Source: an uncultured Methanomassiliicoccales archaeon (GTDB taxonomy: Archaea > Thermoplasmatota > Thermoplasmata > SG8-5). Taken from it: DNA of 16,916 nucleotides. The stretch lies in the NCBI GenBank assembly GCA_938004075.1, contig CALKWP010000103.1, positions 1 to 16,916 on the forward strand, written 5' to 3'. Every line of letters starts with the position of its first letter. Position 1 is the stretch's first letter. This document shows, one piece after another, positions 7,179 through 12,862 of the stretch. A model generated the notes under the pieces. That model saw only the letters and a list, made by a program, of their open reading frames with translations, was not told where the DNA came from and did no database searches. The translations under genes and the position numbers were made by a program.

Positions 7179-8563
7179 AGATGGAACACCGGACTATAAC
7201 AGACATTTCCGGCCCGCTGGTCTTCATGGAAGCGACCGAGCAGGTGGGATACGGCGAGGTCGTGCTCATCAGGCTTTCTGACGGAAGCATCAAACATGGG
7301 CAGGTCCTTGACTGTTCCAAGGAGATGATACTCATCCAGGTGTTCGAGGGAACATCCGGCATAGACCACGAGGCCACGGTCAAGTTCCTTGGAGAGAGCT
7401 TCAGAGTAAATCTTAGCCGGGACATGATAGGCAGGATACTGAACGGTGCCGGGAATCCTATTGACGGCGGACCGGCTATACCGCCGGACATGAAAAAGGA
7501 TGTCATCGGCAGCCCGATAAATCCGTACGCCAGGTCAAGGCCGAAGCAGTTCATTGAAACGGGCATCTCAACCATTGACGGCATGAACACGCTGGTCCGC
7601 GGGCAGAAGCTCCCCATATTCTCTGGAAACGGGCTTCCCCACAACAGGGTTGCGCTCCAGCTGGCAAGACATGCCAAGGTGTACGGCGAGGTCCAGGAGT
7701 TTGCGGTGGTCTTCGCAGCGATGGGCATAACGAATGAGGAGGCCCACAGCTTCATAAATGACTTCGAGATGACCGGGGCGCTGAACCGCGCGGTCGTCTT
7801 CCTGAACCTGGCCAATGATCCGGCCATCGAACGGCTGATAACGCCGAAGATCGCACTCACAACAGCCGAATACCTTGCTTTTGACCTGGACATGCACGTG
7901 CTGGTGATTCTCACTGACATGACCAATTACTGCGACGCACTCAGACAGATTGGCGCAGCCAGGGAAGAAGTTCCGGGCAGGCGCGGGTACCCCGGCTACA
8001 TGTACACCGATCTGGCTATGATGTACGAGCGCGCAGGGAGGATAAGGGGTAAGAAGGGATCCATCACGCTCATCCCCATCCTATCAATGCCGGACGATGA
8101 TATAACGCATCCTATACCGGACCTGACCGCCTACATAACCGAGGGACAGATTATCATCTCAAGGGGTCTGCACAGGAAGGGCATATATCCGCCGATAGAT
8201 ATCTCGCCATCCCTGTCCAGGCTCATGAACGCCGGCATAGGGGCGGATATGACGCGCGAGGATCATGGCCAGGTGTCATCGCAGTGCTACGCGGCCTACG
8301 CTGAGGGGAAGGAACTTGCCAACCTGGTGGCAATAGTGGGAAGGAGCGCACTCTCCGACAGAGACCTTGCGGTGCTGAACTTTGCAGAGGAGTTCGAGGA
8401 CAGGATGGTAAGGCAGGGCGAGAATGAGGCCAGGACTATCACAGATACCCTCGATCTGGCCTGGGAACTCCTTGCCAAGCTCCCTGTTGAGATGCTCACA
8501 AAGATTGACCCGCAGACGATTGCAAAGTATCACCCGAACAGCAAGAACGAGGTGAAGGGTTGA
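7175..8563 (+). CDS. atpB: A-type ATP synthase regulatory subunit B
   Basis: Subunit B alternates with A in the hexameric head and contributes to the nucleotide pockets, but lacks a working P-loop of its own. The 462-residue product opens with ITDISGPLVFMEATEQVGYGEVV, a typical B-subunit beta-barrel. At the Walker A position it has GNGLPHN (151-157) with no GKT/S, diagnostic of B. Further family segments are GRRGYPGYMYTDLAMMYERAGRI and PPIDISPSLSRLMNAGIG. The start at 7175 overlaps the atpA stop as ATGA and is preceded by GGGAGGAAGAGG (7162-7173). Confidence 0.97.
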   Translation: MKMEHRTITDISGPLVFMEATEQVGYGEVVLIRLSDGSIKHGQVLDCSKEMILIQVFEGTSGIDHEATVKFLGESFRVNLSRDMIGRILNGAGNPIDGGPAIPPDMKKDVIGSPINPYARSRPKQFIETGISTIDGMNTLVRGQKLPIFSGNGLPHNRVALQLARHAKVYGEVQEFAVVFAAMGITNEEAHSFINDFEMTGALNRAVVFLNLANDPAIERLITPKIALTTAEYLAFDLDMHVLVILTDMTNYCDALRQIGAAREEVPGRRGYPGYMYTDLAMMYERAGRIRGKKGSITLIPILSMPDDDITHPIPDLTAYITEGQIIISRGLHRKGIYPPIDISPSLSRLMNAGIGADMTREDHGQVSSQCYAAYAEGKELANLVAIVGRSALSDRDLAVLNFAEEFEDRMVRQGENEARTITDTLDLAWELLAKLPVEMLTKIDPQTIAKYHPNSKNEVKG

Positions 8564-9189
8564 GAGAGTACAAACCCACCCGCTCCGAGCTTCTCCTGGT
8601 CAGGAAGAATCTGGCAATCGCGAAGAACGGCCACCAGCTTCTCAAACGGAGACAGGATGGGTTGATTGCCAAGTTCTTCTCAATGCTGGATGAAACAAGG
8701 GAATCCAGGGATGAGCTTCGCAAGAGGTTGAAGCTTGCCGAGGAGAGCATCGCCATCGCGGTGGCCATCGAGGGGATTTTTACAGTGAGGTCCGCAGCAT
8801 TCACACGGCACGAGAGCCCTGCCGTTGAGGTCAGCGAGAAGAGCATAATGGGCATTACCGTGCCCGTTGTTTCTGCCGAGAACATCCGCAAGAGGATAGA
8901 TCAGAGAGGATTCGGAATTATCGGGACGTCCCACAGGATTGGCGAAGCAGCAAAGGCTTACGAGGAGCTGATGGAAGCCGTCATAAAGGTGTCGGAGATG
9001 GAGGCGGTCATCAAGAAGCTCCTGGATGATATAGAGGGGACAAGGAGGCGCGTCAATGCCCTGGAGTTCAATATAATCCCCCAGCTTGAGAGCGTGGAAA
9101 GGTCCATCACCATGCGCCTTGAGGAGATGGAACGCGAGAATATATTCAGGCTGAAGCGGTTCAAGAATCTCGCAGAGGCGACAGCATGA
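8560..9189 (+). CDS. atpD: A-type ATP synthase subunit D (central shaft)
   Basis: Subunit D is the central shaft, a long antiparallel coiled coil that turns inside A3B3. The product is 209 residues. Its N-terminal segment REYKPTRSELLLVRKNLAIAKNGHQLLKRRQDGL is the classic AtpD/NtpD signature, where PTR-x-x-L and LLK-x-K/R-R-D/Q are conserved. A second long helix (about 120-205, NALEFNIIPQLESVERSITMRLEEMEREN) closes the coiled coil. The start is a TTG at 8560 that overlaps the atpB stop as TTGA, with GGTGAAG upstream. No ATG lies close enough to keep the conserved N-terminus. Confidence 0.95.
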   Translation: MREYKPTRSELLLVRKNLAIAKNGHQLLKRRQDGLIAKFFSMLDETRESRDELRKRLKLAEESIAIAVAIEGIFTVRSAAFTRHESPAVEVSEKSIMGITVPVVSAENIRKRIDQRGFGIIGTSHRIGEAAKAYEELMEAVIKVSEMEAVIKKLLDDIEGTRRRVNALEFNIIPQLESVERSITMRLEEMERENIFRLKRFKNLAEATA

Positions 9190-9734
9190 GGATATTCGCA
9201 GAGGTCGGCCCAGGCAATACCGACGAATGCCTGGAGCTTGCCAGCAGCAGGGCTGCCGAGCTTGGGATTGAAGAAGTCGTTGTGGCCACGAAGAGCGGCA
9301 GAACCGCCCTCAAGGCAATGGAAAAATTCCCTGGCATGAAAATAATCGCAGTTACCTGCCACGCGGGATTCAAGGAGCCGTTCAAGGTGGACATAGCGCC
9401 GGATGTCCGCAGCAAATTGGATTCCGGCGGCGTCAGGATTGTCACCGCAGGCCATGCCCTCAGCGGCATAGAGCGCTCTTTCCGACTGAAATACCAGGGC
9501 CTTTACCCTCTGGAGCTGGTGGCCGACACGTTGCGAATGTTCGGCCAGGGCACGAAAGTTTGCGTGGAAATCGCACTCATGGCGGCCGACGCTGGCGAGA
9601 TATCGGGAAAACCGGTGCTGTGCATCGGCGGCTCAGGAACCGGCGCCGATACTGCAATAATTCTTACACCGGCGCATCAGAAGAATTTCCTGGAGATGAA
9701 GATCCACGAGATAATCTGCAAGCCCCGGCTATGA
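9186..9734 (+). CDS. Stand-alone pyruvate-kinase C-terminal-domain protein (COG1751-like)
   Basis: This 182-residue protein resembles the alpha/beta C-terminal domain of pyruvate kinase without the catalytic barrel, as in the COG1751 family of archaea; it cannot itself be a pyruvate kinase. The segment VVVATKSGRTALKAMEKFPGMKIIAVT (31-57) parallels the TKSGRSA loop and following IIAVT strand of human pyruvate kinase, where that loop binds the 6'-phosphate of fructose-1,6-bisphosphate. The end carries GGSGTGADTAIILTPAH (148-164) and IICKPR. It overlaps atpD as ATGA (9186-9189), so it should be co-translated with the ATP synthase. Its role is unknown; sensing a phosphorylated metabolite is an inference. 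Confidence 0.85.
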   Translation: MRIFAEVGPGNTDECLELASSRAAELGIEEVVVATKSGRTALKAMEKFPGMKIIAVTCHAGFKEPFKVDIAPDVRSKLDSGGVRIVTAGHALSGIERSFRLKYQGLYPLELVADTLRMFGQGTKVCVEIALMAADAGEISGKPVLCIGGSGTGADTAIILTPAHQKNFLEMKIHEIICKPRL

Positions 9735-10259
9735 TCATTCCCAGGTAACTTCGTACTCGCACTTTTCGTCGCCTTTCAACTGGCACTTTGTTTTTCTTAC
9801 CTTGCCTTTGGTCCGGGTTATATCAAGCAGAGCTTCCAGGGCGCCAATCCAGCCTTCGCAGTTCTCGGGTATCTCGGAGACATCCTTCATGCTGGCAACC
9901 GCATGCTTTCCCGAGATGCTCATGGCAACGGTGCCGAAGTCATATGCTTCCATGTAAGCATCCTTCGCCTTCCCGAGCATTGTCTCGATGCTGGTGAACC
10001 TGACGACATATGCCAGCATCCCGAGGTTCTTCACCGCATGCTGTCCAGCTTTCCGAATATACACCATGCCATAGTTCTTAGAAATCCATCTGATTATCTC
10101 CATCAGCATGGCATTCGGGTACTTCGTGGCGTCCTTTATCTCCAGCCCCTTGAGTTTTGTGTCTATAAGGCATTTCTCCAGCCCTTCCTTGCCCCATGTC
10201 TTGCCAACGAATTTCAGATAACCGTTGATTACGCTTCCCTTCACTTTTCTTTCGGTCAT
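9735..10259 (-). CDS. Small V4R / heme-NO-binding-like sensor protein
   Basis: The 174-residue product looks like a soluble ligand-binding domain of the V4R/HNOB-like superfamily: an N-terminal helix pair (VKGSVINGYLKFVGKTWGKEGLEKCL) and a C-terminal KTKCQLKGDEKCEYEVTWE, matching the recurrent C-x-x-x-G-D-x-x-C-x-[FY]-x-[VI]-x-W ending of V4R domains. His79 in AGQHAVKNLG is a possible ligand residue but this is not certain. No catalytic motif or membrane helix is seen. It converges on the previous gene with no gap. A TATA-like box 28 nt before the ATG suggests a leaderless mRNA. Small-molecule sensing is inferred from the family; the ligand is unknown. Confidence 0.6.
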   Translation of the reverse strand: MTERKVKGSVINGYLKFVGKTWGKEGLEKCLIDTKLKGLEIKDATKYPNAMLMEIIRWISKNYGMVYIRKAGQHAVKNLGMLAYVVRFTSIETMLGKAKDAYMEAYDFGTVAMSISGKHAVASMKDVSEIPENCEGWIGALEALLDITRTKGKVRKTKCQLKGDEKCEYEVTWE

Positions 10260-10281
10260 TGGTTCCTAATCTGCTTGATGA

Positions 10282-10291
10282 CATAAATAAA
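10282..10291 (-). promoter_or_regulatory. Putative TATA box of the V4R-like gene
   Basis: The minus strand reads TTTATTTATG, centred about 28 nt before the ATG at 10259. The spacing fits transcription starting at or next to the start codon. Upstream of the ATG only a weak AGGA is present. Confidence 0.4.
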
Positions 10292-10352
10292 TTTCTCTGC
10301 ATTTGCATCTCTAACATATTCGTATTTGGGGATAAATTGTGAATGCGAAACG

Positions 10353-10360
10353 GTTTTATC
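10353..10360 (+). promoter_or_regulatory. Putative TATA box of the MTA phosphorylase gene
   Basis: GTTTTATC is centred about 34 nt before the chosen ATG at 10391, giving a predicted leader of only a few nucleotides. This supports 10391 over the upstream in-frame ATG at 10343, which would lie upstream of the TATA box. Confidence 0.35.
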
Positions 10361-10390
10361 GCCCAGCGCAATGTTCCCGCGGTGCAAATC

Positions 10391-11149
10391 ATGTTGAAGC
10401 TAGGAATCGTGGGAGGCTCCGGCATCGCTGACGCTGGATTCTTCAAGGAAGTGGAACGCAAGGAAATTGACACGCCATACGGTAAGCCATCCGCGCCATA
10501 CATCATCGGACGCTCAGGAGAACTGGAAGTAATATTCCTACCCAGGCACGGCATGGGCCACACCATCCCCCCGCACAAGATAAACTACCGGGCAAACATC
10601 TGGGGAATGAAGGAATTGGGCGTCAGCCACATGATATGCCCTTCCGCGGTCGGTTCCCTGAGAGAGGATTACAAGCCAGGCGAGATTGTCATTTCCAGCC
10701 AGTTCATAGATTTCACCAAGCGCCGGGAGCTCACGTTCTTTGACGGCCCGAAAGTGGTTCACACTTCTCTCGCGGACCCGTTCTGCGAGTCACTCAGAGA
10801 CATGCTGGCCGGCATATGCAAGGACCATTCCATACCTTATCACCCGAAAGGAACGTACATCTGCATCGAGGGCCCGAGATTCTCCACCAGAGCGGAGAGC
10901 CACTTCTTCAGGCAGCACGCGGATATCATCGGCATGACCCTGGTACCTGAAGCGCAGCTTGCCAAGGAGCTGGGGATATGCTACGCCAACCTGGCAATGG
11001 TGACGGATTACGATGTCTGGGCGGAAAAACCGGTAAACATGGAAGAAGTTATCAGGACCATGACCGCGAATGCCGGGAAGATTACCGCCATCATTGACGA
11101 GTCCACGAAGCGGCTGCCCAAGCATTCCCAGTGCAAGTGCTGGGAGTAA
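10391..11149 (+). CDS. mtnP: S-methyl-5'-thioadenosine phosphorylase
   Basis: This enzyme phosphorolyses methylthioadenosine to adenine and methylthioribose-1-phosphate, salvaging the by-product of polyamine and related SAM-consuming reactions. The 252-residue product shows the family's phosphate and substrate motifs: GGSG (8-11), PRHGMGHTIPPHKINYRANIWGM (51-73), SAVGSLRED (85-93), IEGPRFSTRAES (159-170) and MVTDYDVW (203-210). The two aspartates of TDYD (206, 208) match the pair that recognises the 6-amino group in human MTAP, favouring adenosine-type rather than inosine-type substrates. The C-terminus ends CKCWE; such CXC motifs occur in hyperthermophilic homologues with disulfides. The start at 10391 removes 16 non-conserved residues. 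Confidence 0.93.
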   Translation: MLKLGIVGGSGIADAGFFKEVERKEIDTPYGKPSAPYIIGRSGELEVIFLPRHGMGHTIPPHKINYRANIWGMKELGVSHMICPSAVGSLREDYKPGEIVISSQFIDFTKRRELTFFDGPKVVHTSLADPFCESLRDMLAGICKDHSIPYHPKGTYICIEGPRFSTRAESHFFRQHADIIGMTLVPEAQLAKELGICYANLAMVTDYDVWAEKPVNMEEVIRTMTANAGKITAIIDESTKRLPKHSQCKCWE

Positions 11150-11200
11150 GGTCACAGCACACGCTTTTTATTGAAATCAATGAACGCAAAGCATGAGAGA

Positions 11201-11221
11201 AAAGCCCCTGTGGGTTTTTTT
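11201..11221 (+). terminator. Hairpin and T-run terminator after mtnP
   Basis: AAAGCCC pairs with GGGTTTT (one G-U pair) around a CTGT loop, followed directly by a run of seven T's (11215-11221). It lies about 50 nt after the mtnP stop. A bare T-run is enough for archaeal termination, and the hairpin strengthens the call. Confidence 0.6.
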
Positions 11222-11225
11222 ATAT

Positions 11226-11266
11226 CGGCGAACACTGTTTTCATAAAGAAAACAGAAAGTTCGCCG
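11226..11266. repeat. Near-perfect long hairpin 1
   Basis: CGGCGAAC (11226-11233) pairs with GTTCGCCG (11259-11266). Inside it, CTGTTTTC (11235-11242) pairs with GAAAACAG (11248-11255) around an ATAAA loop, so 16 pairs are broken only by a 1-by-3 internal loop. It lies between the mtnP terminator and the tRNA-Ile gene, with no ORF. It is followed immediately by a second hairpin sharing the CGAACACT segment. Function unknown; a small structured RNA or bidirectional terminator is possible. Confidence 0.75.
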
Positions 11267-11317
11267 GTGCTGACGAACACTCAGTTAATCGTGTGGGAGG
11301 ATCCGTGTTCGTCGCAC
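11267..11317. repeat. Long hairpin 2 with a 24-nt loop
   Basis: GTGC (11267-11270) and GACGAACAC (11272-11280) pair with GTGTTCGTC (11305-11313) and GCAC (11314-11317), leaving one bulged T. The 24-nt loop includes GTGGGAGGATCC. The 5' arms of hairpins 1 and 2 share CGAACACT, so CGAACAC of hairpin 1 could instead pair with GTGTTCG of hairpin 2, giving a possible alternative fold. No known RNA family is recognised. Confidence 0.7.
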
Positions 11318-11361
11318 TTTCTTTTAATGATTGATTAATGATTCAAGAGAAAAAGAAAGTG
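11315..11361 (-). terminator. Inverted repeat and T-rich terminator after tRNA-Ile
   Basis: CACTTTCTTTT (11315-11325) is the perfect complement of AAAAGAAAGTG (11351-11361). On the minus strand the tRNA-Ile 3' end is followed at once by a CTTTCTTTTTCTCTT stretch, a typical archaeal T-rich stop signal. The 11-bp inverted repeat may add structure to it and overlaps the edge of hairpin 2. Confidence 0.5.
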
Positions 11362-11465
11362 GGCCCAAAGAGATTTGAACTCTTGACCTTCCGGTTTCTT
11401 TCGCGTGGTCGTTTCCGGCAACGCGCTATCAGCCGGACGCTCAAGCCAGGCTAAGCTATGGGCCC
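11360..11465 (-). tRNA. tRNA-Ile(GAU) with a 31-nt intron
   Basis: The minus strand folds as a complete tRNA. The acceptor stem is GGGCCCA/TGGGCCC with discriminator A at 11360. The D arm is GCTT...GAGC, the anticodon stem TCCGG/CCGGA with loop CTGATAA (anticodon GAT), and the T arm AAGAG-TTCAAAT-CTCTT. CCA is not encoded. A 31-nt intron (11396-11426) lies at the canonical position after nucleotide 37. Removing it gives 75 nt. The first 24 nt of this tRNA and 13 nt of its leader are repeated exactly 141 bp upstream. Confidence 0.95.
11396..11426 (-). other. tRNA-Ile intron at position 37/38
   Basis: The intron interrupts the anticodon loop between A37 and A38. Its body folds on CGCGT/ACGCG, and the 3' splice side shows a three-A bulge before CCGGA. 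This is consistent with a relaxed bulge-helix-bulge recognised by the archaeal splicing endonuclease. Boundaries are inferred from restoring a normal seven-base anticodon loop. Confidence 0.85.
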
Positions 11466-11478
11466 TGTTTGCGAATGA
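11442..11478. repeat. 37-bp direct repeat, copy in tRNA-Ile and its leader
   Basis: These 37 bp (24 nt of the tRNA-Ile 5' end plus 13 nt of leader) are identical to 11583-11619, 141 bp away. They mark the downstream edge, in minus-strand terms, of a duplicated tRNA-5'-half element. Confidence 0.95.
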
Positions 11479-11486
11479 TTTCTTCT

Positions 11487-11604
11487 GCCCATAGCTTGCC
11501 AATAATGGCGTCCGACCAGCCGGATGCTCCGAGACGAACTGGTTCGTCGAGGCAACGCCGAGTTCCGAGGAATTCGGCTTGGCAAGCCAGGCTAAGCTAT
11601 GGGC
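11487..11604 (-). repeat. Inverted tRNA-Ile 5'-half element upstream of the tRNA
   Basis: Read on the minus strand, the element starts like tRNA-Ile (GGGCCCATAGCTTAGCC from 11606) and ends with its reverse complement. GCCCATAGCTTGCCAA (plus strand, 11487-11502) pairs with AAGCTATGGGC (594-604) and TTGGC (579-583), leaving a 10-nt bulge. The enclosed part forms three more hairpins: GCGTCCG/CGGATGC (11508-11527), GACGAAC/GTTCGTC (about 11533-11548), and GCCGAGTTC/GAATTCGGC (about 11557-11578). A further tRNA-Ile match, CAGCCGGATGCTC against CAGCCGGACGCTC, covers the anticodon-arm 5' side. The element ends 21 nt before the tRNA. It is not a functional tRNA, as no T arm is present. Confidence 0.75.
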
Positions 11605-11619
11605 CCTGTTTGCGAATGA
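11583..11619. repeat. 37-bp direct repeat, copy upstream of tRNA-Ile
   Basis: Exact duplicate of 11442-11478. It contains the first 24 nt of tRNA-Ile plus its leader, giving this copy the same apparent 5' processing site (GGGCCC at 11606) without a downstream tRNA body. Confidence 0.95.
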
Positions 11620-11766
11620 CTTACGCCCACGGCCAGATTATGCTACGGGCATAAATTAGACAGTTGGCAAATCCCTTATTCGATTTAAACGTTATCATCC
11701 GATCCCAATGATGCACCTAGTTTGATTTCCGCCGAGAGCCAGAATACTTTCGCCCACCCCTATGTC

Positions 11767-11776
11767 AAATATATAT
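11767..11776 (+). promoter_or_regulatory. Alternative TATA-like box of the HTH-MNT gene
   Basis: AAATATATAT is centred about 29 nt before an in-frame ATG at 11800, which would add 25 residues to the HTH-nucleotidyltransferase. The added residues are not typical of the family, so this site is the less favoured of two. The surrounding 11620-11845 stretch holds no other recognisable gene. Confidence 0.3.
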
Positions 11777-11845
11777 CTTACAGTGACCTCACTGGAACCA
11801 TGTACTCCATGAACGATACCATCGAAGTTGCAGGCGGGGAAAGTG

Positions 11846-11853
11846 TTATATAT
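11846..11853 (+). promoter_or_regulatory. Putative TATA box of the HTH-MNT/HEPN operon
   Basis: TTATATAT is centred about 25 nt before the ATG at 11875, matching the spacing for leaderless transcription and supporting that start. Just beyond it, GATACATATGTATC (11877-11890) is a perfect 14-bp palindrome covering the first codons and could be an operator for autoregulation by the encoded HTH protein. Confidence 0.45.
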
Positions 11854-11874
11854 TTTGATACGGTTGTCCATTCT

Positions 11875-12417
11875 ATGATACATATGTATCAAAAAATAAC
11901 ACAGTTGAAAGTGTTGGAACATTTCTTCCAGCACCCTTCCGAGACGTTCTACCTGAGAGAGCTGGCTCGACTCCTGTCCATGAGCCCCATGACAGTCAAA
12001 CGCACGCTGGACATGTTGATAACTGATAATCTGATAGTCAAGACATCCAGCAAGGGCAGGATACTTTACACGGCGAACGTGGAGAGCCACTCCTTCAGAT
12101 ATCTAAAGGTCGCCCACAACCTCGCTGCAATGGAGCATGAAGGAATTCCCAGGAGATTGCTTGAAAGTGTTCACGGCATTAGTTCCGCAGTGTTATACGG
12201 GAGCCATGCGAGGGGTGATAATGACGAACACAGTGACATTGATATTCTCGTGATTTCCGTGACTGGGCACGCCCCCCAAGAAAAAATTCCTGGCGTGAAC
12301 GTGATTGCCATGAATGCAACCAAATGGGCCGAGATTGCCAGGACCAACCGGGCATTCTATCTCGATGTGATAACCGAAGGGATAGTGCTTCATGGAACAA
12401 GGCCGGTGGTTGAATGA
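11875..12417 (+). CDS. HTH plus minimal nucleotidyltransferase (MNT) domain protein, likely antitoxin
   Basis: The 180-residue product joins an N-terminal winged helix-turn-helix (about 5-65, FYLRELARLLSMSPMTVKRTLDML) to a minimal nucleotidyltransferase domain. The latter has the signature GSHARGDNDEHSDIDIL (109-125), with Asp121 and Asp123 as the metal-binding pair. The place where many family members have a third carboxylate reads VNVIAM, with Asn instead, so activity is uncertain. It is followed by a HEPN gene through an ATGA overlap, the classic MNT-HEPN arrangement in which the MNT protein neutralises the HEPN RNase, in some systems by AMPylating it. ATG 11875 is chosen from the TATA spacing; 11800 and 11884 are alternatives. 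Confidence 0.85.
   Translation: MIHMYQKITQLKVLEHFFQHPSETFYLRELARLLSMSPMTVKRTLDMLITDNLIVKTSSKGRILYTANVESHSFRYLKVAHNLAAMEHEGIPRRLLESVHGISSAVLYGSHARGDNDEHSDIDILVISVTGHAPQEKIPGVNVIAMNATKWAEIARTNRAFYLDVITEGIVLHGTRPVVE
11877..11890. promoter_or_regulatory. Palindrome at the HTH-MNT start, candidate operator
   Basis: GATACATATGTATC reads the same on both strands. It lies at the predicted transcription start and first codons of a gene whose product begins with a winged-helix-like DNA-binding domain. Self-repression from such a site is common in toxin-antitoxin operons. The palindrome is seen directly; the operator role is inference. Confidence 0.4.
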
Positions 12418-12851
12418 CACTGAAAGAATGCTATGAAAAGGGTTTGCTTCGAGAGAGACGCCCGGACAGGGCCAAGTGCATGAGAGCGATGGAACTGGCA
12501 CATCTGGACCTTGAACGGGCCGGAAAGCTGCTGAGAAGCGAGTTCTTCATGGAATCACGGCTTCTCAGTTACACTGCCATGTTCCAGGCGGCAAGGGCGC
12601 TGCTCTTCAGAGACGGGGTGTTCGAGAGAAGCCATGCCTGCGTGGCTGAATATCTCAGGGAAAATTATGTCATAACACACAGACTTGAGATGAATTTCGT
12701 GAACTGGCTGGACGACCTCAGAGTGGTCATACATGAATCCCTTTACGGGTTGGATATAGTGGAAGACTCTTCATGCGAGGCAGAGGACTCCTACGATAAG
12801 GCATCACGATTCATCGAGAAAATCGCCAAGGTTCTTGACTTAGAAAATTAA
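12414..12851 (+). CDS. HEPN domain protein, likely toxin partner
   Basis: The 145-residue helical product resembles the COG1895-type HEPN domain: AMELAHLDLERAGKLLRSEFFMESRLLSYTAMFQAARALLFRDGVFERSH matches the family's A-x-x-x-L-x-x-A-x-x-L and Y-x-A-M-F-x-A-A-R-A-L-L pattern. HEPN proteins are often metal-independent RNases with an R-x4-6-H motif. Arg82 to His89 (R-x6-H) and Arg24 to His30 (R-x5-H) are candidates, and neither can be assigned with certainty. Its start overlaps the MNT gene stop as ATGA, so the pair is translationally coupled. A toxin role is inferred from this pairing. It converges on the next gene with an 11-nt gap. Confidence 0.85.
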   Translation: MTLKECYEKGLLRERRPDRAKCMRAMELAHLDLERAGKLLRSEFFMESRLLSYTAMFQAARALLFRDGVFERSHACVAEYLRENYVITHRLEMNFVNWLDDLRVVIHESLYGLDIVEDSSCEAEDSYDKASRFIEKIAKVLDLEN

Positions 12852-12862
12852 AGCTGTCGGTA

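Noticed and set aside
11469..11654. Small ORF of 61 codons upstream of tRNA-Ile
   Set aside because: It covers the inverted tRNA-half element, has no ribosome site, and its sequence is explained by RNA-like pairing.
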